Both the position numbers and the translations under genes were made by a program. A stretch of 64,000 nt of DNA from Conus ventricosus. Its lineage: Eukaryota > Mollusca > Gastropoda > Neogastropoda > Conidae. Positions within the stretch are counted from its first letter, which is position 1. Each line of letters opens with the position of its first letter. Positions 1-12,579 of the stretch are shown here, one piece after another. The stretch covers positions 35,749,139 through 35,813,138 of the forward strand of contig CM031610.1 in the NCBI GenBank assembly GCA_018398815.1, written 5' to 3'. The notes beneath the pieces were generated by a model. The model was not told the DNA's origin. It was given only the letters and a program-made list of their open reading frames with translations, and searched no databases.

Positions 1-3000
1 CTGAACGTTACAGTAAAAGCCTTTAAAATAATCTTTTTTGTTGTTGTTGTTTTTTTTTTGTAATGGAACCACTTTTGCCCAAGATTCTCGCAGTTTTCAT
101 GATAAGGTGAACCAAAGAAATATTTGAAATATATATGCTTGCACATTGTTCTGGGAATGTATAAGTTCAATACTTTTGTGAAGGCTGGGGAGGCAGAGTG
201 ATTGGTAAGTGAAAGAGACTGACATTGAAGACTGGCTTGCTGAGATTCATACCTTGAGTAGCAATCTTGGTGAAGAGCAGGTTGCTGTAATCTCATAGTG
301 AAGTGGATCATTCTTTGGAATTGATTTGAACAAATGAGCTTCTTTGAAATCGATCTGTAAGCACTCTATTTTTAAACTGGGAATTGGTGTCTCCATGTTC
401 AATGAAGTTGTACATTATTCGACAAACTTGACGCCAGACAGTGCTTGCGCATTTAACTCACCATCTGACAGTTCTGGGTGTTTTTTTTAACTTACCATCA
501 CACTGCAGAGGCTTCTTGCCGTTAGTAACCTTCTGATCTTGCATTAACTACAGTAAAATAGTTTGTAATGAATTACTTTCAAACCTGATTCACACTTTCA
601 AAACTTGATTCATATGCATACTTGGACACAACCTTGTGATCTCTCGCCAGATTTCTTTCCCCGATGTGTTGGGGCATGTTGTCAAAGAAATGGACAAGTG
701 CCACTCAAGAACTTCATCTCTGGATTTTTTTTTCCCCATTGTCGTATTGTCACCAAACATTTGTGCAAAATACAGTTAAATCATACGGGTAAACCAGAGC
801 TGTTTACCCATACAATTTCTTTATATTTTCTACACCTGTTTGATGAAAGTTTGACAAATGTGATGAGTTTTAAAAAGAAATTGGAAAAAATTCTTAAGAT
901 GGAGTTCTCGCATGGTCATTGCATTTACCAAAGGTGTCTATGGCAGAGGCTTTGACCAAAGAGCGACAGCTTTGCTAACTTTTGTGTGCAAAGTCATGTT
1001 AGACAGTCTGTTTCTTCGACAACATGTCCTGAAGTATCAAAAGAATGGGTGAAAGAGCATGCCCTTGTGCCAAAGTATGCAGACGAATCGGGGTTTGAAA
1101 GTAAATTCATGAGTCAGATCTGAAAGTAAATTTTATTGCAGTTGGTGCAAGATCAGGTGGTTTCTACCGGGAAGAAGCGTCTGCAGTGTGATAGCAGGAG
1201 AAAACAAGAAAAAAAAAAACTGATTTTTACAGAAATCTCGAATTCTATACACTCTTTGTAGAAAATACGCTCATTTTAGTTGAAAAGTACTCTAATAGCA
1301 TTTTAGGGCAAACGGGTCTAGTAAACAAAACTGAACCATGCATATACATGTGGAGGATTTGAATTTGCTGTGTGGTGAGCACTGCTCAGTTGTCGTTAAA
1401 CATGTTTTGTTGTAAAAGAAAGACTCATCACAAGTATTCTTTAGAGTAAGTGACTCGTTAGATCCACTTACTACTTGAGACTTAAAAGCAGTCTGCCTTT
1501 CACTTGGCCTGCATCATGCTGATGCCGACATTCACAGCAAAACTCTGTCACCGCCTGACGATGATGATATCAGATTGGTTTTGGCGGTTCAGCAAAAAGT
1601 ACATGTCTCATACAATAGCTTTGCTGTGTGTGCCAGGTATCTTGACAGCAAAGCAGTTTTCGCAAGAGCTGTTTTCTGCCGCAGAGGTGCTTGCAGATCT
1701 GGAAGGTTCCAAATAGTATTGGCTTACAGTGATGCGACTTCGCTTTGGTTTTCAAAGCCAAAATATTGATAAACATGCAAAGCAAGGTTCAAGGCAATGC
1801 TTATTTAACACGCAGTATGAAACGGGGAAGAATAGCGAGCAGGCACTGAAAGCTTTAACCCATAGAAAGCTTGGTTAAAATGTGCCTCACTATCTGCATT
1901 AAACATTTTCAATTTAGGGATGTATGAAAAGTCTTGTAGCATTTTCAGATTGTAAATATTGGAAGTTTTTAATGAGCATTTGATGTGTGAAGTATAATGC
2001 TAATATATGTACCATTGCTTGAGGACCTTGGTAAGCTTAAAAAAAATAAAATAAAATATTCCAAGCTTCACACAGTATTATGTAGCTTCGCTCGGTATTA
2101 TCTTTTGCCTGACACTCATGCTTTGGTATTCATGCATGCTATTAGGTATGGTGATAAATATTACTTCTTTCTACCATTTGTCTTGTCTGTAGTTCTATTC
2201 TTGCATCTTTAAAATGTGAAGACATTTAGAATTGTGTGTGATCAAAATGTGAAGACATCTAAAACAATTTGTGATTGAAGCTTCTCCATAGCAAACATGC
2301 GGATGCAGTGACACCTTGATGAAGCTGAAACTGTTGTGGGCAGAAAAATGTACTTGCTATCTGTGGTGCAAGACGGCAAAATCCTTGAAATCCCATGTCC
2401 TTAAAGTTGCTCAGAATGTAAATGGTAACATGCTGAACATGGGCTGATCGGTCAAGGCAGGCCAGCCTTGGAGGACATGTTAGTGCTATGCTGGCCACAG
2501 AATGTAGTCAAGCGAAACTTGTGTATTGGTCAAAGCTTTGCATCAGTTTGACATGGCAAGGTCGTTTGTCCCAGCAGTGAATATGAAACGAACCTCCGTT
2601 TTAAAAAAAGGAGAGCCGGAAGGGTGGATCAAGGAAAAAAAGAAGAGGAAGGAGGCTGATACTTAGAGGCAAAAAGTCCAAAAAGAGGGCAGTGGGGATT
2701 GGGGGGGGGGGGGGGGGGGGGGGGGTGGGGGGTTGGAGCAGGGGTGGAGCAAGCAAAAGAACTTGAGACATGTGCTCTTGGCAACTATTACACCAGGTAA
2801 GCAACTGTCATTCCACCAAACTAAATGCAGGAAGAAAATGAGTGGGAAGAAAAGAAAAGAATATGTTCTAGAGAAAGTCCTGTTTTGTAAGCAGATTTTT
2901 TTTTAATTCTCTCATGCACAGCTGGTTTGGAGTTATCATCTCTTTAGAAAAGTGTGTGAATGAATAGTCGGTCGATCATTCGTTTAATGTCGGATATGTG

Positions 3001-3397
3001 TTTGAGGATAATTAATGATTTTTCTCTGTACTATCCTTTTCTTTTCTTTTTTTTTTTCATTTTTTTTTCACATACTCGTCACTTTACATTCCTGTTCACT
3101 TGTGGGCCCATCTTGCGCTAAATACAAGATCAGTGATCGCTGGTTCTTTGTTTTCATTGCCCTGTATGTTGTTTATCTTGCCTGCAGAATACCTAAGAGA
3201 TAAAAGGTGGCATGTTTTGTCTTGTAATGTGTTTGGCCTTGTTTGTGGCAGACTCATTAAGAATTACTCTTAACAATATTTGTTTCAGTTATTAAGCATA
3301 GGTTGAGATGTCCATGGTGTGAGTTATCCAGCTAATTATATTGATGTGTTGTGTGCAGTACTTTTCAGATTATTTTGCAACACTCTGCCTGTTCGTC
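1..3397. other. Gene-poor T-rich stretch
   Basis: No gene, RNA or transposon is recognised here. Open frames are short, often lack an ATG and show no known motif. The + strand is T-rich with many short T runs. A frame at about 1504-1716 is overlapped by frames on both strands and matches no family I know. The stretch includes the poly-G tract at 2701-2725. It could be intron, intergenic DNA or a long 3' UTR; the sequence does not decide. Confidence 0.5.
2701..2731. repeat. Poly-G tract
   Basis: 25 consecutive G followed by T and six more G. One of at least a dozen G or C tracts of 15-35 nt in this window. Confidence 0.95.
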
Positions 3398-3536
3398 TTT
3401 CTGTTTCTCTCTTTCTCTCTCTGCCTCTTGCTCTCTCTCTCTCTGTCTCTCTCCCCCTCCTCTCACACAGCACACACACACACACACCATATACACACAC
3501 ACACCACTCTCTCTCTCTCTTCTCTCTCTCTCTGTG
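3398..3536. repeat. Compound (CT)n/(CA)n microsatellite
   Basis: Imperfect CT-rich tract, then CA blocks, then CT again. It creates several overlapping frames on both strands that should not be taken as genes. Confidence 0.9.
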
Positions 3537-3719
3537 TGGGTGAAAAGGTGCTTCAGGGTGGACCATGCTCTGCTATGGGTGACCTGAGTGGAGTGTGGCT
3601 ATGTCTTTGTCAATGTACAGTCAACTTGGGTACTCATTCAGGTTGGTATGGCTTCATGGCTGGCAATTTTGTACAAAAAAATATTGCTGAAACCTTTTAA
3701 AGAAAATAAAAACACACAC

Positions 3720-3862
3720 ATACACACAAACATTTAGAAATTGAGGGTCTTTTTCACTGAACTGCAGCTTCAAGCTATGGAAACAACAAAAAGTAACAAG
3801 AAAAGCCTAGCAGCAACATACTAAAGTGAAAAAGACCTCAATTTCTGAATGTGTGTTTTGGG
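3720..3862. mobile_element. MITE-like inverted-repeat hairpin
   Basis: Two imperfect inverted arms of about 35 bp lie at 3724-3757 and 3824-3860, around a 65-bp loop. The best-matching core is AAATTGAGG followed by TCTTTTTCACT; the outer part of each arm is CA-rich. There is no coding capacity. Structure and size fit a short non-autonomous DNA transposon. No target duplication could be fixed, so a simple fold-back repeat is the alternative. Confidence 0.45.
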
Positions 3863-6800
3863 TTGGTGTTTTTTCATTTAGTGGTTTCAGCAATTAGTTT
3901 CAGTGATATTGTTTGCACTTCGATGTATCTCAGATACATATTTTTTTTTATGTTGAAATGGTTGTAACTGTATAGTACTGAGAACTATATAGAATCCAGG
4001 GTTTGTGTCAACGGAGAACACGGTTAAACTGTCCTTAAAAGTCGAGTTTTCATCAGGTCTGGGGGGATTCTCCCACCACCCCCTACCCAGCAGGGCGTTT
4101 GCCCCTGCACCCCACCAGGGGCCTTAAGCGGCTCCTGGATCCCAGCCACAAACTGAACAGTATTACAAACATTTCTCACCCCACCCATGATACATGCTAA
4201 TAGCCACAAGAGAGGTGTGTTAACTGTCATCAGTTTAGAAGCTTTTTTTGACAAAATTATTCTTCTAGGACACAGAATGAGTCATCATTTGCAACAGGAT
4301 TGTTGCTTTGTAGAGACTTTTTTTTTTTTACATTAAAACAGAAATGAGAGCATGTAAAATGTAGTACATGAATCAATGAATATCACAAGCCTGGCACACT
4401 CACTCGCTTGCACAGCCTGCTCCTGTCGCGGCAGAGGATAGTGTGTAAGGATGCAGAGAGATGCCTTTGTCCTGTTGTGACAGTCTCATGCCTGCTTGCA
4501 CACAGCAAGCACCACGGCCACATTTACAAAGAACCTCGGATGGAAAGAGCAGCGCTTCAAAGATTCACAATTTATTGAATTAAAGCTGATTTAAATCACT
4601 TCGCTTTTGATCTGGAGCCCACAGAGACTGGGAGGTGTAGTGCAACTAACAAGGGCATGCTCAAACAGGCGGCTGTGCTGGAGGTTTCTCACTTCCTGCG
4701 TATTAGCTCGGTAATCTGCCGACATGATTATTGCGGAATTGAAGTCATTAAGTGGGGGGGGCCGGTGACAGCCTCTTTGTGCTATGAATGGGCAAAGCTG
4801 GCAAAATTACGCATCCAGAAGGTTTTTCAGCTGTTTTTTCACCCTGCTGTGCCCTGTGTTGATGATAATTGATTTTGCTGTTCTTGCAACACCTTGCTGG
4901 TGAGCATCTCTGATTTGTGAAGTCTTATCCGGACACTTACGGGACAGTACAGAATTCTGTTCAGTCACGCTTTCAAGTTTCTACTATTTCTGTGTCTTCT
5001 GTTTTAAAATGTAGATCGATTTCTTTGTCGGTGGACAGAGTTTGTCAAGCACAGCTTGAAAGTTTGTGTTCCTTGATAAGAAGAGCACTTGTACAAATAT
5101 TTCTAGTGTACTCTTCTTTTATTTTGTGAATACTTTCTGTTGCTTTCATTTCAGATTTTCTTTCTCTTCCTTGTTTCTTTTTAGGTTTGTTTGTGGTGCT
5201 TATTTGTGTTGTCTGAAATTGATGGTGTTATGCTTTACTAATCAAATGAAAATCTGACAGAAAAATGCTTTTAGAGCTTTCTGTTTCCATTTGGTTCCTG
5301 TGTTTCTTGCTGAGAGTTGCCCATAACTCTTGCTGTTCAGTTTTCATTCTTGCTCTTGGGTGCCTTCGTTTAGATTTGGTTTATGCTTATTAACTGGTGA
5401 GCAGTGTTTGTTGTTTTACAAATAATCTAAGATGTTAAGAATGGATATTATATATAGATGAAAGTAGATGAGTTTGTCAACCTCATAGTCTCAATGACTA
5501 GGTGTTTTTTTCCTTTGTATCTTGTGGATCACGCGCTTGGTGCGTAAGTGGCGAGTCATGTTTGCTTTGCCTGCATACTGTAAACTAGCTTTGCTTTGGT
5601 TATTGTTCAATTTGTTCCATATCATAAACTACCTTTCTTTTGATGTAATTAATATAGGATTTTGCCTGTGCATGATTCTGGAGTTCTAGTGTTCACATTG
5701 GCTGTCTAGTAGGCTCTCAGGAGTTAGGCAGTAAAGAATCATTGAACCTCATTGCCGCCTCGCTGACAGTGTTTTTGTTGCTTTTTTTTTGGTTCCTGTA
5801 TCTATGTGTTGCTCATATGCTTGTGCTTATTAACTGTTGAGGGGTGTTTGCTTTGCTGTGTACTTTAAACAGGCTTGGTAACAATAACATGAATTCCAAT
5901 GTTTTCCTGTGGGCTGGCACCTAGAGAAGGTCATTCTCTTGATGGTGTATCAACTTTATAGTGGTGCAGAGGAGTTGGTGTAGGGGTTTTTTTTGGGTCC
6001 TTGTGTTTTTATGTTGGGATCGTCTACATTATGTGCTTATTTGGTAAACTGGTGAATAAATATGTTTTATTGTTTACATTGGCTGTAAACTGGCATAGCC
6101 GTGGTTAATTCAGTAAACATTGATTTCCTTGTGGTTATACGTAGAAACTCACGTTCATGAGAATAGATAGCTTCATTTATTTTTTACTTGTGTTATTTGT
6201 GCAAGTTCAGTATATTTCACATGTAGAGAGTCCATTTTTGTTGTAATTTTCTTATGGTCTTATTCCAGCTTATTTTATTCACCATTTTGCTTTGTACTCT
6301 GACAACCCTATCCAAGTCTGTGTGGCACGACAGTATGTTAACTTTCCTGTGTATGCCCCAGTACCCTTATTTCTGTTTTATTATAATGCGTTGGTTGTAG
6401 TTTCCATCATTAAGAAGTTTTGGTGTGTAAATTATTTGTGAAATAATGTACTTGAGTTTTAAACAAAGGACATTACTTAGCCTTCAAAGGATAAAAAAAA
6501 AAAAAAAAAGGGAAAAGAAAACAAGAAAAAATACACAGTGCCATTTTAACTTTGACACTTAAATTCAGGGCTACTTAAAAATTATACTAAACCCTTTTTA
6601 ACTTCTATTTAAACCCAAAAAATAATTAACCACGCTGTGATTTGCTTTATATAGCTCCAGTTAGCTTCTCCATTCTTATTTTTTTTTTTTCTTTTTTTTT
6701 TTTTCTATTTTCCAAGCATAGGCTCGAACATGTTAGTTTTATTAATTTCGATAATTCATATTCTTATCGTATACAATTAATTTCTTACAGTCACATTTCT

Positions 6801-7480
6801 GACGTTTCGCTTTCTGTCCTTGCTTCCGTATTTTTGAGTCCATTGGATTGTGACATCTCACTATAGTGTAGAGAATGCCACAGAATTTTTGTATCATGTT
6901 TTGGTTGGATAATGTAGCTGGAACAGCACAACCATTAGTTGACCAGGATAAGCATTGAAGAGTTCTCACACCAGGGGATGAAAGTCAATTCTTCTTGACA
7001 GACATGAGTGGTGTTTCTGGTCACTAATTCAGAAACTTGAAGATTCCCAATTGTTGTCAGTCTGGGAGTGTTATATTTACACTTAAAAAATATCAATTCC
7101 GTCTTTCACTTCTCCAAACCCTCCTCTTTTCAGAATCCCAGTGTATTGCTTTGCTTTTTACAGTGCAGCAGGACCTATTTTTCCCCCCAATTCTTTTTGT
7201 TGTTCGTTCGTTGGAATTGCTTTGCATATATCCAGCTTGAAAATGGAGCCCACCCCCCCCCCAAAATAAAGGTTGAGGCTCAGACATTTGTAATGTTTGT
7301 TTGCAGGCTGGTAATTCAGCATTTTCATAGTTTTGGGGTCTGTGTGTTTTTTCAATGACACAAAAATAACATAAAATTTCAAGTTCAGTTTTCAGGTTGA
7401 CGTCTGAGTGGTGTTTGTATGTGTGTGTGAGGTGTGGTGTTGTTTGTGTGTGAATTTGTAACCGAAGTACAAAATGCATG
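3863..7480. other. T/G-rich gene-poor stretch with a degenerate repeat
   Basis: No gene recognised. From about 5280 to 6120 several passages resemble each other: a GGTTCCTGT-like start, then GCTTATTAACTGGTGA-like, then GTTTGCTTTG-like, then a TGTAAACT-like segment. This suggests an old, badly decayed tandem repeat of roughly 200 bp. Poly-T and poly-A runs occur at about 6490 and 6680. AATAAA hexamers occur (for example near 6055), but no transcript end is claimed. Confidence 0.4.
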
Positions 7481-7487
7481 TAATCAT

Positions 7488-7705
7488 CGCCCTCTTCCGG
7501 GGGGTTGCGACCTTGTCGTGGTCGAGGGGTTGCTGGTCCAGTGATCCTAAGCTTTGCTGGAGCGGGGCCTCAAACATCTTGGAGATAGGCCTGTTTTTTT
7601 CACATGCTTCGAGCCTGAGAGGTGCAGATGCTGTTGGCCTAAGCGTAACGTGGTAAGGAGTTGATGCCCCTGGTAGGGCTTCCCATGTCAATAGGCTAAG
7701 GTGAG
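7488..7705 (+). promoter_or_regulatory. 5' leader of the I-group LINE
   Basis: A GC-rich, structured start. A CGACC/GGTCG hairpin lies near 7507-7523, and further on comes GCCCCTGGTAGGGCTTCCCA. Such leaders precede ORF1 in invertebrate Ingi/Nimb-type elements. In trypanosome relatives the corresponding region holds an internal promoter and an HDV-like ribozyme. Whether this copy has either is not shown. Confidence 0.5.
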
Positions 7706-8213
7706 GATCCTGACTAAGAGTAACCCGCCCTTTCCCTCCTTTTCTGGTTTTCTGCCTCCCTTTATTTGGCCCTTTTCTATCTTCGTCTCCCCCTTCAAGT
7801 CTTCGTTTTGCCACACTCCTTTTCTCTCTGTGGGGTCTCCTAAAGATCCGCCCGCGTTTGCCGTGCGGTGCGACCAGTGTCGGAGGGGAAAATAATCCTG
7901 GTGATTGAGAGGGTCCGCGCTCTCAACACATCACTTTGGCTCGACCTCTCCTAACAGGGAGTACACTTTGGCCCGGTGTACTAATCGGCTCCCTTCTTGG
8001 GTTTGGGGTCAAGACGGGCAGTTCCCCAGCTGCCAAGTAAAACCCCTGCAGTGCTCAGCTCTCTGTTTCCCGGAGTTGAGTCATGATCAGGGGGGATAGT
8101 TGGTTTGCTTCTGCTTGTCGTATGTCTCTCCCGAAGCCTGGAAGGGGTCAAGAACATTGGTTTCTTGGCCCTGGCCCTGAGTTTTGACTCCAAGGTGGGT
8201 GGGTAAGGAGAGA

Positions 8214-9570
8214 ATGAATCACAATAAACCTAAATATGATTCATGTAAAAAAACTACCCCCCCAGAAAGTAAGAGGAAGGCATATCCCCTAATTTCAGGG
8301 GAATTTGAAACAGACAGTGATTCTGACAGTGAGGTAAGACAGAGACAAGTTTCTGGGCTTCCTGGGCTCGTGTGGAAGGACCAGAGCAGAAAAACCACTT
8401 TCAGCCTCTGAGCCCTTTTGCTGTACAAAAGGGCTTTCATGGTATAGCAGGTGAACCTAGTCCATAAAAGACGATTGAGGAAATGGTTCGTTCTTCTTCA
8501 ATGTCATCACAGAAGCAAGTCCGAACAGTTTCAGGAAGGCAAAAAAGCTTGTGGATAGGGAGATCAGGGTGAACTCCCCATAAGCCATTAAAGTCATCCC
8601 AAGGGGTGATTCGATGCAGAGATCAGGGCGGGTGTTTTCAGGAGGCGGAAATAAAAAAACGGAGCATGCATCCCAGGGTGTGACGGAGGTGCGCAGGGTA
8701 CGATAACGAAATCAGAGAGAGTGGCCACCAACACTCCTCTTTCTACCTTCTGCAACCCTGTGCTGCTCCGGTCCATCAAGGTGGTTACCTAAAAATGTTC
8801 ATGTTCAGCTAATGTGCCGGACCCCATTGCGGTCTTTTCAGGTGCCAGAAGTTTTGGCCATGTCAGGGGACCGCTGTTCAGGGCAAGAGTATGCGGTGTT
8901 TGCTGCAAGGCAACCCATGATGGGCCCGTGTCCAAGATCCGCACATTGGTGCTAACTGCGGTGGCGACCATCCCTCCGCTTCAAGAAACTGTCTCTTTGG
9001 ATCAGGAATTCCCGCAATTCAAAGACTAAAGACTGAAAAGAAAATTTCCTTTTTTGAAGCCCGCAAGCATGTTTGGGCTTCCAGACGCCGACACCTCTTC
9101 CTATGCTTCGCTGTACGAAAGTTTCCCACAGTTTTCCATCGATCAGTCTGCTGTCAGACTGATGACTTTACGTTCTCGAAGACACTGCATGTCCGAAACT
9201 GTCCACTCTGGGGAAGCAGGTCCCACACCTCTCAACCCAAAATGATTGCCCCTGGGGGAGGACAAAAAATCTGCCACCTCCTCAGACTGCCCCAGCAGTC
9301 TACTACATCTGCTGCTGGGCAGATTAAATAAACCTGCATTCCCCCTCGAACTCCTTCGTCCCATGCCATGCGGGCCAAGGGAGTTCCACCCAGTGTGGAG
9401 GATGAGGAGATAAAAGGAAAAACCCTCACCATCTCCCAATCCAGACCTCCACCTTCTCCAAAACTCCAGGCCTTGTCACCTGCGGCAAGTCGCCAGCAGT
9501 CCCAAAGACCAACACAGTCCAGTGAAACTACAAAAAAATTCACTCCATTGGCGGCAGATGATCGCTGAGG
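8214..9570 (+). pseudogene. ORF1 (gag-like) remnant of the I-group LINE
   Basis: The ATG at 8214 opens a 65-codon frame with an acidic Asp-Ser repeat near codon 40 and a stop at 8411. Reading on in shifted frames gives an LSPFAVQKGFHGIAGE-like stretch just after 8400. Around 8810-8990 come zinc-knuckle remnants (FGHVRG, then CGVCCKATHDG). A proline/serine-rich tail precedes the endonuclease at about 9370-9570. Several single-base indels and stops make it non-functional. Such proteins bind the element RNA as a nucleoprotein. Confidence 0.6.
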
Positions 9571-9629
9571 AGATGACCTGAATCACTCTCCATTTCGCCT
9601 TTTCCGCCCTCTGCACCATGGATAGTACA

Positions 9630-10265
9630 ATATTACAGTTGGAATGATCCGTGATTAAATTCCAACTTTGAGGAGCTGCAGCTTCTGTTCAGTCTATAAA
9701 ACCTCCGTCGTGGATCTCAGGAAACTCAAATTCAAAGCCAAAACCTTTACTCTTTCTGCTTTAATATTCTTTCAAACCTGCACAACCATCCATGTTGGGA
9801 CTGACCGGGCGGGGGGGGGCCCTCTCCTACACAAAACTTTGCGGTATAGACAGAGAACGCTGTACTTTACTCGCTTCAGGCTGGTAGCGCGAAGTCACTC
9901 TCTCACAAGACTGTGACCATCTGTTCTCTATATCCTACCTCCCTTCTGTCCCGTTTGTCAAGCAGACATTGGTCCAGTCTGATAGGAGAACGTCCTGACC
10001 TTTTTGCTGTTGGGTGACTTTAACGGTCACAACCTCTTTGGGGTAGTGCCGTACGTCCACCCAGAGTCTGCTGATTGAGGATGTCCTTTCAGACTTGGAT
10101 TTGTGTTGTCTGAACACGGATCTGCAACTTACCCCACTCTTCCACAGGTTCACTTCGTGTTTAGGATTTGTCCCGGTTTGTGACCCCTCGCTGGTCCGGA
10201 ACCCCCTATAGTGGTCTGTCAATGACCGATCTGCACGGAAGTGCCATTTCATTTCCCTGTCCTTC
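9630..10265 (+). pseudogene. Endonuclease domain remnant (I-group LINE)
   Basis: Motifs of the apurinic/apyrimidinic endonuclease fold appear in order but in different frames. A WNVRGL-like start is followed by NFEELQLL (about 9660-9680). A QETQ motif follows near 9718, CSLYLPPSVPF-like near 9920-9955, and GDFNGHN at about 10012-10032, which carries the catalytic Asp/Asn. A decayed SDHFP-like end lies at about 10225-10250. In an intact element this domain nicks the target DNA to prime reverse transcription. Frameshifts show the copy is dead. Confidence 0.7.
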
Positions 10266-11049
10266 TACAACCTGTAATTAACTGAAACACGCTCTGTCTC
10301 TCACATCTCAATTATAAAAAAGCAAACTGGGATCTATTTGCAGCCCACTATCTCAAAAGCATTCCAGACACTGATTTTTTCAGAGTCCAGACCCACAGAA
10401 TCTCTGACTAACACTATGATCAAATGTGCTAAAGCCTGTATTCCAGTGTCTTCTCCGATAAACTTCAAATGCCCAACACACCCTGGTTCGATTCAGAATT
10501 CAACAAATTTCCAAAATTAGAAAACGGGCTCAGCGTCAGGTATACCAACGACCTTCGGCCCAACGCTCGAGCCCATCAGAAACTCCGTGCTAAATCAAGA
10601 CACACTTTTAAATCAGTAAACGTCGGTCCTGGAAAGCTTCTGCTCCAGGCTGACATCAAAAACTCTAAGAAAAAAGTGTGGAACATCCATTAAAAATTCA
10701 AAGGAATAACAACCCTGTCCCCCACTGTGAACCATCTCCACAGATTTCGGATTCTTTTATAACAGAAAAGAAAGCAGTTGCTAAACGGCTTTGCTTCAAC
10801 CATTGAAAAGAATTCGCCTCTTCTAATAAAATCAGTCCTCTTTTTTCAAACACAAAGCCCTAAAAGAAAAACTCCCTGCAACTTTTCATTCCGACAACAT
10901 GAAGACTACAATCTTGCCTTTTACATTAAAACGAGCTGAAATCCTGCCTTACTCTCTGCAAGCGATTCCTCTCCAGGTAATAGATGACAATACATTATCA
11001 ACTATTGAAACATTTCCCGCAATAAGGTCTGAACATCCTGTTACAGGTA

Positions 11050-11995
11050 TACAAACCACGGTGGAATACAGGTTGCATTTCCACTCCTCTTGGCGGGACG
11101 TAGCCCTCATTATTCCCATCCCAAACCTGGAAAAGATCATTCTAATCCATCTAACTACCGTCCCATAGCTTTGACCAGCTGTGTCCCTGTAAATTGATGA
11201 AAAAAGGTCAAAGCTAGGCTCATGTGGAAACTCGAAACCGATGGCCTTTTGGCGAAAGAACAGTGTGGTTTCCGCAAACATCGTAGTACAGTTGACCATT
11301 TGATTCGTCTGAATCTCCACTAGGAGCGCTTTTTTAAACAGACAGCATGCATGGCAATTTCTTTGACTTGGAGAAGCCTACATACCACCTGCAGTCCGGG
11401 ATACTTCATGATCTCCCACGATCTGGTTGTCGAGTCATCTTCCGCTTTTTTATTCAAATTTTTTGGCAGAACGACAGTTTTCAGGTCCGGGTTGGCACAC
11501 TCTCTCTGATGTCCACTAGCAGGAGTTTGGTGTTCCACAGGGGAGCAATACTACTCCTGCCTCTAATATTAAGACAACAACATTGTTCCAATCATTCAGC
11601 AGGTTTCAAACTGCTACATGGTTTGTGGATGATTTGCTGTCTACGCAACTGGAAGCCTGATACCCGAGTGTCCAGCGCAGCTCCAGCTTCGTAATAAAAT
11701 CCATCGTGAGGGTTCGGAGAAAACGTTTCACCTGTCTGCTACAAAAACCCAGTGTATTCCACTTCCATAATTTCCGTCAGTTTTTCCAGATCCGGAACTT
11801 CCAGTAGGGAAATCTTCCCATTCCTGCTTTTAAAGAGGCAAATTTTCTGCTGGGGGGAGTCTTTGTTTTACCAAAAACTTAACTTTCGCAGCCATATTAA
11901 AAACCCTCAAACTGCTTGCTCAAAGCACTGAATATTTTCCCCTGCGGGTCGTAGCACACACCGACTGGGGCGCTGATAAGAAAACTTTTGTTGGT
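11050..11995 (+). pseudogene. Reverse transcriptase domain remnant (I-group LINE)
   Basis: Recognisable RT blocks in broken frames: WRDVALIIPIPN near 11091, then SNYRPIALTSC at about 11150-11180, then EQCGFRKHRSTVDHLIRL at about 11260-11310. Next comes a FDLEKAYDT-like motif A near 11360, a GVPQGSILS-like motif B near 11530, and FVDD (motif C, catalytic Asp pair) at about 11622-11633. The thumb region, LYRALxxxKLDYGC-like, lies at about 12000-12040. Motif order and spacing fit a LINE RT of normal length; stops and indels show it is a fossil. Confidence 0.8.
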
Positions 11996-12579
11996 CACCT
12001 CTACAGAGCCCTGGCCTTTCCAAAACTGGACTACGGTTGTGCTGTGTACGGCTTCCGCAAGATCATCTACCTCAAACTCTTGGGGAAAACCCTATCCACC
12101 ATCAAGGGCTTTTCGTCTCTGTCTTGGGAGCGTTCCGCACCCACCCCTGAGTCACAGCCTGTATGTGTACAGGCCCCCTGTACGCAGCTGCATGAACCTT
12201 CCATCTGTCCCAACCGCAGGCGGAAACTGCCTTTGAATTATTACATCCGACTGTTGTCAGAACCGCAGAATCCTGCCTATGACTTGTGTTTTTGTGACCC
12301 TCCGTTCGCAAAGTAAGTTTGAAACAAACCCGAAAGGTATTCCAACCGTTTGGGCTTCGTATGCAGCCTCACGTGCGGAATGCAGGTATAGACCTGGGAG
12401 TAAGTTTCCGATTTTTCCAGTTTCCGATCAACCCCATGGACCTTTTGCACACCAAGATTCGTTTTGATCTCGCAGCTTTCCGGTAAGAGGCTACCAGCTC
12501 ACTGGCGTACAAGGCTTTGTATGCCGAGCTCTGTTTTCCAATCCCCATCCTATCAAAAAGTTTTCACTGACGTTCCAAG

